This document shows, one piece after another, positions 16,307 through 25,283 of a stretch of DNA of 33,127 bases; within the stretch, counting starts at the first letter, position 1, and each line of letters opens with the position of its first letter. The notes beneath the pieces were generated by a model. It saw nothing but the letters and a program-made list of their open reading frames with translations. It was not told where the DNA came from and ran no database searches. The translations under genes were made by a program, and so were the position numbers. The stretch is taken from positions 1-33,127 of the forward strand of contig JAQIDB010000056.1 of the NCBI GenBank assembly GCA_027858225.1, written 5' to 3'. The stretch comes from Candidatus Delongbacteria bacterium (lineage in GTDB: Bacteria > UBA4055).

Positions 16307-17861
16307 TAATGAACACCTTCTTACTTCTATTTCCATAAGAAATCAATTTATCATCAAAAATACTAATACCTTTAAGATCTGAATCAGGTGATAAAATAAC
16401 TCTTTCTATTGCAGGTTGTAATTTTCCATTATAAATTGCTTTTGCAACGTCTATTTTATAGATTAAATCTTTGGCTATCTTATTAGATAAAACATAAAGA
16501 TCGTTTCCAACACAGGATAGGTTTTTTATATAGAATTCACTTTTAATTTTAAAACTTGTCTGACTTTTAAGTGTTTTACCTTCAGTTAAAAAATCAGATT
16601 TACAGAAATATAAATATCCAGAGTATATATAATCATTGATGACAATGAATTTTTCATTGTTAAAATAAACAGTAGCGAGAGTTGCTGACGAAGTAAATCC
16701 AGTGCTGTATTCTTCAACAACTTCAAAAACATCCTCATTCATGATCTTGAGAAGATCTAACTTATAAACCTTGTTCAACAGATCGTCAATTACATATAGG
16801 TACTCACCATCAAATTCTATATCTTTCACTTGAGTTAAATATGAAGGAAGATCCAATGATTTGAAAAAATCTATTGTATCATTTTCATTCTTATAAATAA
16901 AAAGTTTAGATTCTTTATTCTCAATAGTCGACACGACTAAAATAAAGTTATTTATAGCGACAATACCTCTATTTTGATAATTTACAGTTTCATGAAAGTC
17001 ATCAGTAGAACTCCACTTTATGGATTCGGCATTACTTTCAAATTTATTACTTATCAAATCAAGAAAATATGGTGAAATCAGAAACATAGTAACTATCATT
17101 ACAAAACTTGCTATGATTTTATATATTGCTTTCACTTTTCCTTCTAAGCTGAATAGATAGTCTACAAGAGAATATAGTGTTACTCCAATAACAAGGAAAG
17201 ATACTGAGAATGTTGTAAGATAATTGATCGAGAAATGTATACTGTTCAGACTGAAAAGCATAGTGATCAAAATTATCATCAACCCGATAATAAGAGCAAG
17301 AAGTTTTCCTTTTATCTTAAAAATAAACAGTAAGGAAATGTTTAAAACTAGTCCTACTATTGCTGTCCAAAAAAGGAATGTATCAGAAAGAATTCCACCT
17401 TCCTGTATTACATTTATCATCAATGCATACATAAGTAAATATTGCCCACCAAATTGAACAGCTCCTTTAAGCTTACCGCTAAATCGCGCACTAAGGACAG
17501 TGCCCGAAAAGGATGCAAAAATTCTAACATAGGCCACTATTATATCTCTGAAAAAGAAAAACACCATAAACCATATTGGAAATAGACCATGGTAAGCTAA
17601 AGCAAAAAAGTAGAAAAACCTTGATATTGAATCCGATAAAGGATCCAGTATTTTACCAAGATCTGTCACCAAGTTTTCTCTTCTTGCAACATACCCGTCA
17701 ATTATATCAGATACTTCAGATAAACTCATAATAATGTATGCTATCACAAGAAGCTTAATATTTCCACTGAAGATCAATAATACACCGATTATTGTCAAAA
17801 GCACTCTGGATATGGTTATGATATTTACTTTGTTTAAATATTTTTTATCCATTCTATCCAC
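16299..17861 (-). CDS. CDP-alcohol phosphatidyltransferase with additional TM helices and a C-terminal soluble (propeller-like) domain
   Basis: Full CDP-AP motif DGYVARRENLVTDLGKILDPLSD (DGxxAR-x8-G-x3-D-x3-D). After further TM helices, about 245 residues with repeated beta-rich segments (VKDIEFDGEYLYVIDDLLNKVYKLDLL; NLSCVGNDLYVLSNKIAKDLIYKIDVAKA). Confidence 0.85.
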   Translation of the reverse strand: MDRMDKKYLNKVNIITISRVLLTIIGVLLIFSGNIKLLVIAYIIMSLSEVSDIIDGYVARRENLVTDLGKILDPLSDSISRFFYFFALAYHGLFPIWFMVFFFFRDIIVAYVRIFASFSGTVLSARFSGKLKGAVQFGGQYLLMYALMINVIQEGGILSDTFLFWTAIVGLVLNISLLFIFKIKGKLLALIIGLMIILITMLFSLNSIHFSINYLTTFSVSFLVIGVTLYSLVDYLFSLEGKVKAIYKIIASFVMIVTMFLISPYFLDLISNKFESNAESIKWSSTDDFHETVNYQNRGIVAINNFILVVSTIENKESKLFIYKNENDTIDFFKSLDLPSYLTQVKDIEFDGEYLYVIDDLLNKVYKLDLLKIMNEDVFEVVEEYSTGFTSSATLATVYFNNEKFIVINDYIYSGYLYFCKSDFLTEGKTLKSQTSFKIKSEFYIKNLSCVGNDLYVLSNKIAKDLIYKIDVAKAIYNGKLQPAIERVILSPDSDLKGISIFDDKLISYGNRSKKVFISE

Positions 17862-17935
17862 TATTTTTATTTAATTATTAATAATTTATTACTTAAAAGA
17901 TAAGAATTAAACTTGTTAAAGTCACTAATAAAAAA

Positions 17936-19069
17936 TTAGTTATTTACCACATAATTGACCAATTCTTCTTCAATGCTATCCCAAACTAACTCTTGACGAG
18001 TAATTTCACAATTCTGCTTAAACTTAACCATTTTTTGCACGTCACAAAGCATTAAATTGATTGTATCAGTTATCAACCCTTTGTTCTCAGGATCAATTAC
18101 TTCACCAACTTCATATGCTTTGACAATTTTAGTCATTTCAGGAAAATTGGATGCTATTTGAGGTACACCTGCCTGAATGAATTCGAACATTTTATTTGGT
18201 GTTGAATAGAAAAAGCTTTTACCGCTATTTTTAATCAAACATAGTCCAATGTCTGCACAAACAGTATAATTTATAAGTTCGTCATGTGGGAATGGACCAA
18301 TGAAAAATACTCGATCTCCCATTCCCAATTCATTGATGATAGATTCAAGTTTTGGTTTTTCAGATCCCTCTCCAACAAATACCAATACCGCTTTCTTTGT
18401 AACATTCTGAAATGCTTTGACAATGGTATCAAGTCCGTTGTTTACAAGGAAACGCCCTTGATACAAAACTATTTTTTTATCTTTGGAAAGTTTGAGAGAA
18501 TTGTGGAGAAGTTTTCTATCTTTTGGAATTTCTTTAATCATTGGTAAATTTGTAAACACCTTTACTTTATCAATTTTGTAGATACTCTCAAGTTCACGAG
18601 CAATAGAATCGGATACAGTAATAACTTTTTTCGCAGCTTTTATAAATATTCTTTCATATGATGTCCAAAACCATTTAGCTAAAGGTCTATTCTCAACTTG
18701 GCTATTACCATGCCAAAACTCATGTGCATCATAAACAAAAGGAATTCGTTTAAACTTTGAAACTAAATAAACTGGTAATAGTGGAAAAATATCATGACTG
18801 TACAAAATATCAGCTTTCGTTATCATTAGACTCATAAAAAGCTTTATCCAGAAAACAATCATATTAACAAATAAAGGTAATCTTGTAAATATTCTTATCC
18901 TATCTGTCTGAATATTATTCCATCCTAATAATTTAGCATTAGAATATTTTGTACCGATTATTATTGACTTCCAACCTTTTTTCTCGAAAGAACATGCAAC
19001 CTTAAACCCTCTATATTCGTGAAACAATGGATCAAAGACAGAAAATATAATATTATTTTTGATTTTCAA
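17936..19069 (-). CDS. Glycosyltransferase family 4 (GT-B)
   Basis: YDAHEFWHG, VLYQGRFLVNNGLDTIVKAFQNV, LVFVGEGSEKPKLESIINELGMGDRVFFIGPFPHDEL, TPNKMFEFIQAGVPQIAS. Confidence 0.88.
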   Translation of the reverse strand: MKIKNNIIFSVFDPLFHEYRGFKVACSFEKKGWKSIIIGTKYSNAKLLGWNNIQTDRIRIFTRLPLFVNMIVFWIKLFMSLMITKADILYSHDIFPLLPVYLVSKFKRIPFVYDAHEFWHGNSQVENRPLAKWFWTSYERIFIKAAKKVITVSDSIARELESIYKIDKVKVFTNLPMIKEIPKDRKLLHNSLKLSKDKKIVLYQGRFLVNNGLDTIVKAFQNVTKKAVLVFVGEGSEKPKLESIINELGMGDRVFFIGPFPHDELINYTVCADIGLCLIKNSGKSFFYSTPNKMFEFIQAGVPQIASNFPEMTKIVKAYEVGEVIDPENKGLITDTINLMLCDVQKMVKFKQNCEITRQELVWDSIEEELVNYVVNN

Positions 19070-19106
19070 TTTTTACCTAAAGAAAGTTGATTGTAAATAC
19101 TATTTA

Positions 19107-19928
19107 TTAATTATTTATTTTTCTGCACATCACAATATAACCATTACCCCAGTATTTTGCATCTAAAGATGAATATTTTTCCATCTTTTTTCTTAGGGGA
19201 AGTAAAACAAAATTTAACAGTGTATCTATTGGATATGGAAAAATTGAAAAATCAAAATAATTATGAAAAACTTTATTAAATCCATTCTCTAAAAGGAATT
19301 TATCAAATTGTTTAGGAGAATGATCGCGAGGAATGAAAGGAAATCTATTTAATTTTTCTTTTCTCAATATTTTCTCTTTTACGAAATTAAATAGGTTAAA
19401 AATCACTTTTAAATTCTTCAAATAATTTAATAATGGGAGGGTCATCCTTCGAATTGCATATTTATTTGTAACATTTATGATAAGTATTCCATTAGATTTA
19501 AGTATTCTCTTCAACTCTTTCACCCAGTTTTCATCGTTATGAAGGTACTCCACAACACCTGAACAAATAATTGCATCAAAAAAAGAATCTTCATAGTTGA
19601 GATTCTCAATATCACCAACTTCATATGTAATGCTTCCTTTAAGATCTAAATTTTCTGTTTTTTTCTTTGCGATTCTGATCATCTCTTCAGAAATATCTAC
19701 ACCATATATATCATTATATTTTTTCGCTAAATTAATACACATCTCACCGGGGCCACATCCAATATCTAGAATTTTACATTCTTGATTTATAATTTCTTTA
19801 CTTATCATATTGAAAATGTACTTATGCCTATATTTGAGGGGTGGATATTCATCTTTCCTGACATAGAACATATCATTATACTCATCTGCAACTTCATTAT
19901 AATAATTCTTTACTTTTTGATCTTTCAT
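19107..19928 (-). CDS. Class I SAM-dependent methyltransferase
   Basis: CKILDIGCGPGEMCINLAKKYNDIYGVDISEEMI, FFDAIICSGVVEYLHNDENWVKELKRILKSNGILIINV. Confidence 0.88.
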   Translation of the reverse strand: MKDQKVKNYYNEVADEYNDMFYVRKDEYPPLKYRHKYIFNMISKEIINQECKILDIGCGPGEMCINLAKKYNDIYGVDISEEMIRIAKKKTENLDLKGSITYEVGDIENLNYEDSFFDAIICSGVVEYLHNDENWVKELKRILKSNGILIINVTNKYAIRRMTLPLLNYLKNLKVIFNLFNFVKEKILRKEKLNRFPFIPRDHSPKQFDKFLLENGFNKVFHNYFDFSIFPYPIDTLLNFVLLPLRKKMEKYSSLDAKYWGNGYIVMCRKINN

Positions 19929-19943
19929 AGTTTCTTTTTTTTC

Positions 19944-20681
19944 TTATTTAATTAACTTCATCTTTAACATATTTTCTTTTATTAGCCTTTTGAAATACTT
20001 AAAATGGTAATGATTATTACACTTTTTTTTAAACAATTCCATATTATCAGATGGCTCAACCTCTACCCGAAACAAATTATATAGATTATTGTTATAATTG
20101 TTGTTCCTAAATCTTGTAGAACAAGCAGATTTATAACCTGATTTCTTTAAAGTTTCTATAGCTAATTTGTTATAGTCATTCATTTGTCCAAACGGATAGC
20201 TGAAGTGTTTAATCTCTCCAGCTATCAATTTTTCTAATTCATACTTAGACTTTACAATTTCATTCTTGATATCTTCATCTTCAAGTTTACTTAATCTACT
20301 ATGTGTCAAGCCATGAGAACCTATTGTAACAAATTTGTTTTGTGATATTAACTTGATCTTTTCCCGACTAAGTATTTCTATCCTTTTTTTACCTTCATCC
20401 CAGATATTATATTTAGCAATGTGATTAACTGGAACAAATAATATTACGGGTATATTAAGCTGTTCTAGTAATGGAACGAAGAAATTTTCAAAGCTAACAT
20501 AAGCATCATCAACTGATATAACAACATTATTACTATTCGATTTATTGATTGTTTTTAAGTACGTATCCATATCAACGATGTCAAAATTCGCTTTAACAAA
20601 TTTAAGCTGCTGACTTAAATTCTTCATTGATACAGTGTTAAAAGCCGCAACATCATCAATATTGTGATACATTAGAATCAT
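19944..20681 (-). CDS. Polysaccharide deacetylase (NodB-homology) family protein
   Basis: VVISVDDAYVSF (variant of TFDDG), TIGSHGLTHSRLSKL (HxxxH metal site), KHFSYPFGQMNDYN. Confidence 0.82.
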   Translation of the reverse strand: MILMYHNIDDVAAFNTVSMKNLSQQLKFVKANFDIVDMDTYLKTINKSNSNNVVISVDDAYVSFENFFVPLLEQLNIPVILFVPVNHIAKYNIWDEGKKRIEILSREKIKLISQNKFVTIGSHGLTHSRLSKLEDEDIKNEIVKSKYELEKLIAGEIKHFSYPFGQMNDYNKLAIETLKKSGYKSACSTRFRNNNYNNNLYNLFRVEVEPSDNMELFKKKCNNHYHFKYFKRLIKENMLKMKLIK

Positions 20682-20699
20682 AATAATTCTCTAATTTAC

Positions 20700-23600
20700 T
20701 TACTTTACCAATAACATTTTCTTTATGCTTTGAATCTTATTATTAACACTCAAACTGTAAAAATACAATCCTGAATTATGATTAACTCCATTAAAACTCA
20801 CTTGGTGAATTCCTGCCATTTTATGTCCTTTTACTAAATTACTGATTACTTCACCTTTTGCATTGTAAATTACAATCTGGACATCTGCATCAATAGGTAT
20901 TGTATATTCTATAACCGTTACAGGATTAAATGGATTTGGATAGTTTTGTTTCAAATTACAATCTTGTACTACATTCTGCACGGTAGGCATAACACCCTTT
21001 CCTTTTTTTGCATAATTGTTAACAGTAAAATCTATATACCAATTATTATCAAAAAATACTGAAAAATCAATCACATCATCTCCATCATAATCATCAGCTG
21101 TTAAAAAAATATCAAAATCTGCTGCTTGTCGATTCCCCAAACTATACAATAACTCTTTATCAATTAATCCGAATCCATTTGCAGAATAATCAATCTTTAA
21201 AATACAGGAGTAAGCATAATTATTATCTATTGCGTTAAAATTAGTGCATTTATTTGCAACTACAAGATCAGATTTACCATCTCCATCATAATCACCTGGT
21301 ATGGGTTCGTACGTGATGTCGCCATAAATATCTTCATATATTTCATCAATTCCATCATCACCATATGTTTCAATATCTGAGTAATCAATATACCAACTAC
21401 CCCACGATGCTTTAATACCGATATCATCTTTTCCATCACCATCGTAATCGGCAGGTGCTTGTATTGCTCCTTGATTACCGTACCATTCTCCTAAGAAGTC
21501 CCATCTATCACCAAAACCATTTGTAGAATAATCAATATACCATTCTCCTAAATTGATGTTATCGCATTTGACAGATAAATCCGTAATCCCATCTCCATCA
21601 TAATCTGCTTGAGTTGGAAAACAAAATTCATCCCCAAACCCTTCATATGTTACATCAATTCCATCATCACCATATGTTTCAATATCTGAAAAATCAATAT
21701 ACCAACTACCCCAGTCTGCTTTTACAGACATATCATCCTTACCATCTCCATCATAGTCTCCAGGTGTTGGATGTGCTGTATCTCCACCATACCATTCACC
21801 TTTTATATCCCAATCTGTATCAAACCCAGTTGATGAATAATTTATTAAATACCATCCTTTTAAAATATTGTGACATTTCATAGACATATCTGCTTTCCCA
21901 TCTCCATCATAATCCGCAGGGCAGGTATAAACTTGTTTAATATCATAATCGGGATGATCAACTTCAATAGGTATTATTGAATCCCATCCATAGTTTTTAC
22001 TAATCTTATATAATTTTGCATCACAGGATTCTAAGTGAATCAATTTAGATGTAATATTAGTAAATTCTTGATCTGCAAATACGTCAGTCAATTCTACCTC
22101 ACCATTAAAATTCAACAAAAAATCAATACCATTATCAAAGTAGTTTTTGTTTAATAACCAAAAATAGTCATTACTTTCACTGTCCTTAAAAAAGGATATA
22201 GCTAATTGATCTGTAGGCGATCCGTTGCTGTAAGTAAAAGTATTATCTACATCAAAATACTTTTGTGCTGTAATATCATTTTGAAAATCTAACCAATCAC
22301 ACTCATCCAAAATAATATCAGTTTTACCTATTACAATCGTTGATTCAACAGATTGATGATAAGAATTTTGGTATGTAATATCTAAAATAATATCCTGATT
22401 ATTTAAAATTTTCTCATGATAATCAGCTACATGCTTTTTTACACTATAATCAGTTCTCATATCCCATGAGTTTTTACCTAAACTGGTGAGACCTGATGAT
22501 ATTTCCCTTGCCCAATACATTAATCCTTTAGCTCCATGAAACAATCCTATATTATTAGAATAATCATACTGTTTCTCATTTTTTGTTGTAAATAAACTCC
22601 GGTAATCATACCAAGGAGATGAGACTGGTATATAATCAATATTATTTATTTTTGAAGCTTTTGCAAAAGTTTGGTGATGATAAAAATATCTTACAATAAT
22701 TTGTGAAATATTTGTTGAAACACCATCAGGCCATATATAATAATCAGAAATTAAATGAGTTGGTTCACACTTTTCAATATATGGATTTAACCACTCTTCA
22801 TAAAAATCTTCAGAGTCATATAAAGTACCACTAGGTCCATTACCGTGCAACTGACTCTCACCTGCCCATAAAGGTAATAGACAAACATATCTGTCTTTAT
22901 TCGAATTTGCAATTATAACATCTTTAACAGATTCGATTAAATCAAATTCCGTAGTATTCACACCTAGTTCAAATTCTGGTTCATCCTGGATGTGATAACT
23001 GATAACTGCTGGATGACCATCAAAATAATTAACTGTTTGAACAGCATTATCATAATCATAACCTTTACCTAAGTCAATTCCTGGTGCTGTTAAAATAACA
23101 TCCAATTTACTTTCTAAGGCCCGATCAAGATAACTTCTATCAGGTTTAATTGGATCTGTAATCCACTGAACATCAGGTTTTTGTAATTGGTAACAGTCCA
23201 ATATACAATTAAAGTTATAATATGCAAGCGAATCTAAGTATTTGTAATCATTCCCTATAGATAGATTATTATATAATGAAAAATCAGGATTTGATGAGTC
23301 ACTACAGTAAGATACATTATCAAAATCTAATGTATACATTCCGATTATAAATTTCTTAGCTTCTGTTATTTCTGTACATTCATAACAAATTCCAAAATCT
23401 CTATTATTCTGTTTTTGACCTATCGGAAGAACTCTAAAATAATGCTTTTCTCCCTTCTTACCAGCAAATGATATTTTTGAAAAGTAGAATTCACCTCCAT
23501 CATCATCAGTTATTGGTTCTCCCGTCAGTATATTTGTTCCATAATATTTCATTACTGTATTTGTATAATAATCATCCTCTCCATCAGTTGATTTGAAAGA

Positions 23601-23867
23601 ATAAACTTCATACTCACCATCTTTTGGTATTTCTATAGTATAGTCAATAAAATTCAATCCATCAAGCGTTCCACATCTGTCATTCGCGAAGTTATAAATT
23701 TCCATTTTAGGAGAGTACTTTACATCTGGAGTTAAATCATAAGGAACTTTATAAACAACTCGTTGATACCTATTTCCATGTTGTTGCGCATCAATCACTG
23801 TTGGTAATACCAGTAAAGCTAATACCAATACAAATGCAAAATTAAAAACACCTAAGCTTACTCTCAT
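20700..23867 (-). CDS. T9SS cargo: GH-like TIM-barrel core, FG-GAP/VCBS repeats and a Por-type C-terminal sorting domain
   Basis: ATG 23867 preceded by SD AGGAGG (plus strand attcctccta 23871-23880), giving signal peptide MRVSLGVFNFAFVLVLALLVLPTVIDAQ. Core motif AVISYHIQDEPEFEL; six xYDGDGxxD motifs; C-terminal NLKQNYPNPFNPVTVIEYTIP...GLYFYSLSVNNKIQSIKKMLLVK. Confidence 0.8.
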   Translation of the reverse strand: MRVSLGVFNFAFVLVLALLVLPTVIDAQQHGNRYQRVVYKVPYDLTPDVKYSPKMEIYNFANDRCGTLDGLNFIDYTIEIPKDGEYEVYSFKSTDGEDDYYTNTVMKYYGTNILTGEPITDDDGGEFYFSKISFAGKKGEKHYFRVLPIGQKQNNRDFGICYECTEITEAKKFIIGMYTLDFDNVSYCSDSSNPDFSLYNNLSIGNDYKYLDSLAYYNFNCILDCYQLQKPDVQWITDPIKPDRSYLDRALESKLDVILTAPGIDLGKGYDYDNAVQTVNYFDGHPAVISYHIQDEPEFELGVNTTEFDLIESVKDVIIANSNKDRYVCLLPLWAGESQLHGNGPSGTLYDSEDFYEEWLNPYIEKCEPTHLISDYYIWPDGVSTNISQIIVRYFYHHQTFAKASKINNIDYIPVSSPWYDYRSLFTTKNEKQYDYSNNIGLFHGAKGLMYWAREISSGLTSLGKNSWDMRTDYSVKKHVADYHEKILNNQDIILDITYQNSYHQSVESTIVIGKTDIILDECDWLDFQNDITAQKYFDVDNTFTYSNGSPTDQLAISFFKDSESNDYFWLLNKNYFDNGIDFLLNFNGEVELTDVFADQEFTNITSKLIHLESCDAKLYKISKNYGWDSIIPIEVDHPDYDIKQVYTCPADYDGDGKADMSMKCHNILKGWYLINYSSTGFDTDWDIKGEWYGGDTAHPTPGDYDGDGKDDMSVKADWGSWYIDFSDIETYGDDGIDVTYEGFGDEFCFPTQADYDGDGITDLSVKCDNINLGEWYIDYSTNGFGDRWDFLGEWYGNQGAIQAPADYDGDGKDDIGIKASWGSWYIDYSDIETYGDDGIDEIYEDIYGDITYEPIPGDYDGDGKSDLVVANKCTNFNAIDNNYAYSCILKIDYSANGFGLIDKELLYSLGNRQAADFDIFLTADDYDGDDVIDFSVFFDNNWYIDFTVNNYAKKGKGVMPTVQNVVQDCNLKQNYPNPFNPVTVIEYTIPIDADVQIVIYNAKGEVISNLVKGHKMAGIHQVSFNGVNHNSGLYFYSLSVNNKIQSIKKMLLVK
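21065..21920 (-). repeat. VCBS/FG-GAP repeat-encoding region with a 309 bp higher-order repeat
   Basis: Six DYDGDG-type motifs. TCTCCATCATAATC recurs at 21901 and 21592, and CATCAATTCCATCATCACCATATGTTTCAATATCTGA at 21344 and 21653; spacing is exactly 309 bp (103 codons). Confidence 0.85.
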
Positions 23868-23963
23868 AAAATTCCTCCTAGAATTATGTTTCACTATTTA
23901 TTATTATTTTGAATAAAAATAAGATTTTTAAATTTAATAGTCAACCTGATTCTAAAATATTAT

Positions 23964-24692
23964 TCATTTCAAGACACTCTCATTCAATCTGTAGAATCCA
24001 TCAAAATTCTCAGGTTTTAGCCAATAATATTTCAATTGATCATAATTTGTAACAACTACAGCATTTTTACTATCAGAAGCATAGATTAATTTAAAACTAG
24101 TATCTGAATTCTTTTCGATTACCATTGCCAACATTCCATTATTAAGCTTTAAGAGATCACCATTTCTTAGAGAAGATTTCTTAACCTTATGAATATTCTT
24201 TCTAATTTCATCCATCTGCATATAGCCTTTGAAATACATACCTGAATTATCAGCAGCATGTTGATATATCTTACATATCAAATGTGAATTATCAGTTGCT
24301 TTATCTTTGTCCGGGTCTTTCCCTTCTCGAAGAGGAAGTCCATCATACTTCCTAGCATATACCATTATTTGATCCTCAAAAGTATCTAAGTCTCCAGATA
24401 TACTTTCTGTAATTTCGTCAGCAAATTGCATATTCATATCATCATCTTCACTAGAAATAATCTTCTCAGCAACATCATCACTATCCGCTTCCTGAGAAGA
24501 TTTTGAAAGATCATTAACTTTTTCTTTTATATTTTCTACAGATTTTTCAAAAAATGATGAATCTTTATCCCTAAAGAAAAAATAATATCCTCCGTATAGT
24601 AAAGCTCCAATTATTAGTAAAGAAAAAATTGTATCTCCAAATGAACTTTGAGTTGCTTTTTTCTTCTTTTTACTAGTTTTTCTTTTTGCCAT
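23964..24692 (-). CDS. Single-TM anchored NlpC/P60-like protein, apparently lacking catalytic residues
   Basis: Lys-rich N-terminus plus TM (TIFSLLIIGALLYGGYYFFF). YARKYDGLPLREGKDPDKDKATDNSHLICKIYQHAADNSG...SLRNGDLLKLNNGMLAMVIEK...LIYAS parallels NlpC/P60 DCSGL, GDLVFF, HVGIY and HAS segments. Confidence 0.5.
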   Translation of the reverse strand: MAKRKTSKKKKKATQSSFGDTIFSLLIIGALLYGGYYFFFRDKDSSFFEKSVENIKEKVNDLSKSSQEADSDDVAEKIISSEDDDMNMQFADEITESISGDLDTFEDQIMVYARKYDGLPLREGKDPDKDKATDNSHLICKIYQHAADNSGMYFKGYMQMDEIRKNIHKVKKSSLRNGDLLKLNNGMLAMVIEKNSDTSFKLIYASDSKNAVVVTNYDQLKYYWLKPENFDGFYRLNESVLK

Positions 24693-24710
24693 TATATTAA
24701 CCCTATTTTA

Positions 24711-25283
24711 TTAAATTACGAATATAAGTAACTGCACACAACCAATTACAAATCCTAATATTCCACCAAAATACGTTACATGCGATAATTCTTTTTTTGC
24801 AACACTCAAAATTATCTCTTCTAATCTTTCCAATGAAAATTCTTTTACTTTTCTACTTACTGTATCTTTAATATCCATTTCATCTAAGATCGATGGAAGT
24901 TCTGAATCTATCATACCAATTACTTTCTCAGATATCATTTGTTTAATATCATCAGTTATAAATGACGACAACATACCAAATTGACCATACATCGAGTCTA
25001 AAGCTTTATGTATTTTGTTTTTCACTTCATCTTTTTTGAAAAGATCATGCAGTGAATCTGCAGTCACAAGATGTTCACCAACAGTTTCGCCGATCTTTGC
25101 AGCTAACTTATGATGTTCTTTAGGTATGACTCCTGGAGTAAAAGGTAATCTAATCCCCATAATTTTTATCGGTTTAAAAGGTCTGAACAACATTTTTATT
25201 GCTAAATAATTTGTAAATAGTCCTATTATTGCACCTATCAAAGGTATTGAAATAAATTTTATTGTTTGTGGATCAATTGACAT
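24711..25283 (-). CDS. DUF445 family membrane protein
   Basis: IGAIIGLFTNYLAIKMLFRPFKPIKIMGIRLPFTPGVIPKEHHKLAAKIGETVGEHLVT is diagnostic of DUF445; C-terminal TM. Confidence 0.88.
   Translation of the reverse strand: MSIDPQTIKFISIPLIGAIIGLFTNYLAIKMLFRPFKPIKIMGIRLPFTPGVIPKEHHKLAAKIGETVGEHLVTADSLHDLFKKDEVKNKIHKALDSMYGQFGMLSSFITDDIKQMISEKVIGMIDSELPSILDEMDIKDTVSRKVKEFSLERLEEIILSVAKKELSHVTYFGGILGFVIGCVQLLIFVI

Noticed and set aside
21614-21883. 89 aa + strand ORF rich in His/Leu/Tyr
   Set aside because: Antisense shadow of the DYDGDG repeat-coding DNA; low-complexity composition and no RBS or family signature.
21250-21920. CRISPR-like regularly spaced repeats
   Set aside because: The repeats encode in-frame VCBS/FG-GAP protein motifs at 309 bp spacing; there are no short direct repeats with unique spacers and no cas genes.
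23868-23894. Apparent twin-arginine (Tat) motif SRRNFMR at the N-terminus of the 1064 aa ORF
   Set aside because: A strong SD (AGGAGG) lies inside this stretch, positioned for ATG 23867, so the RR residues are probably upstream of the true start and the signal peptide is Sec-type.
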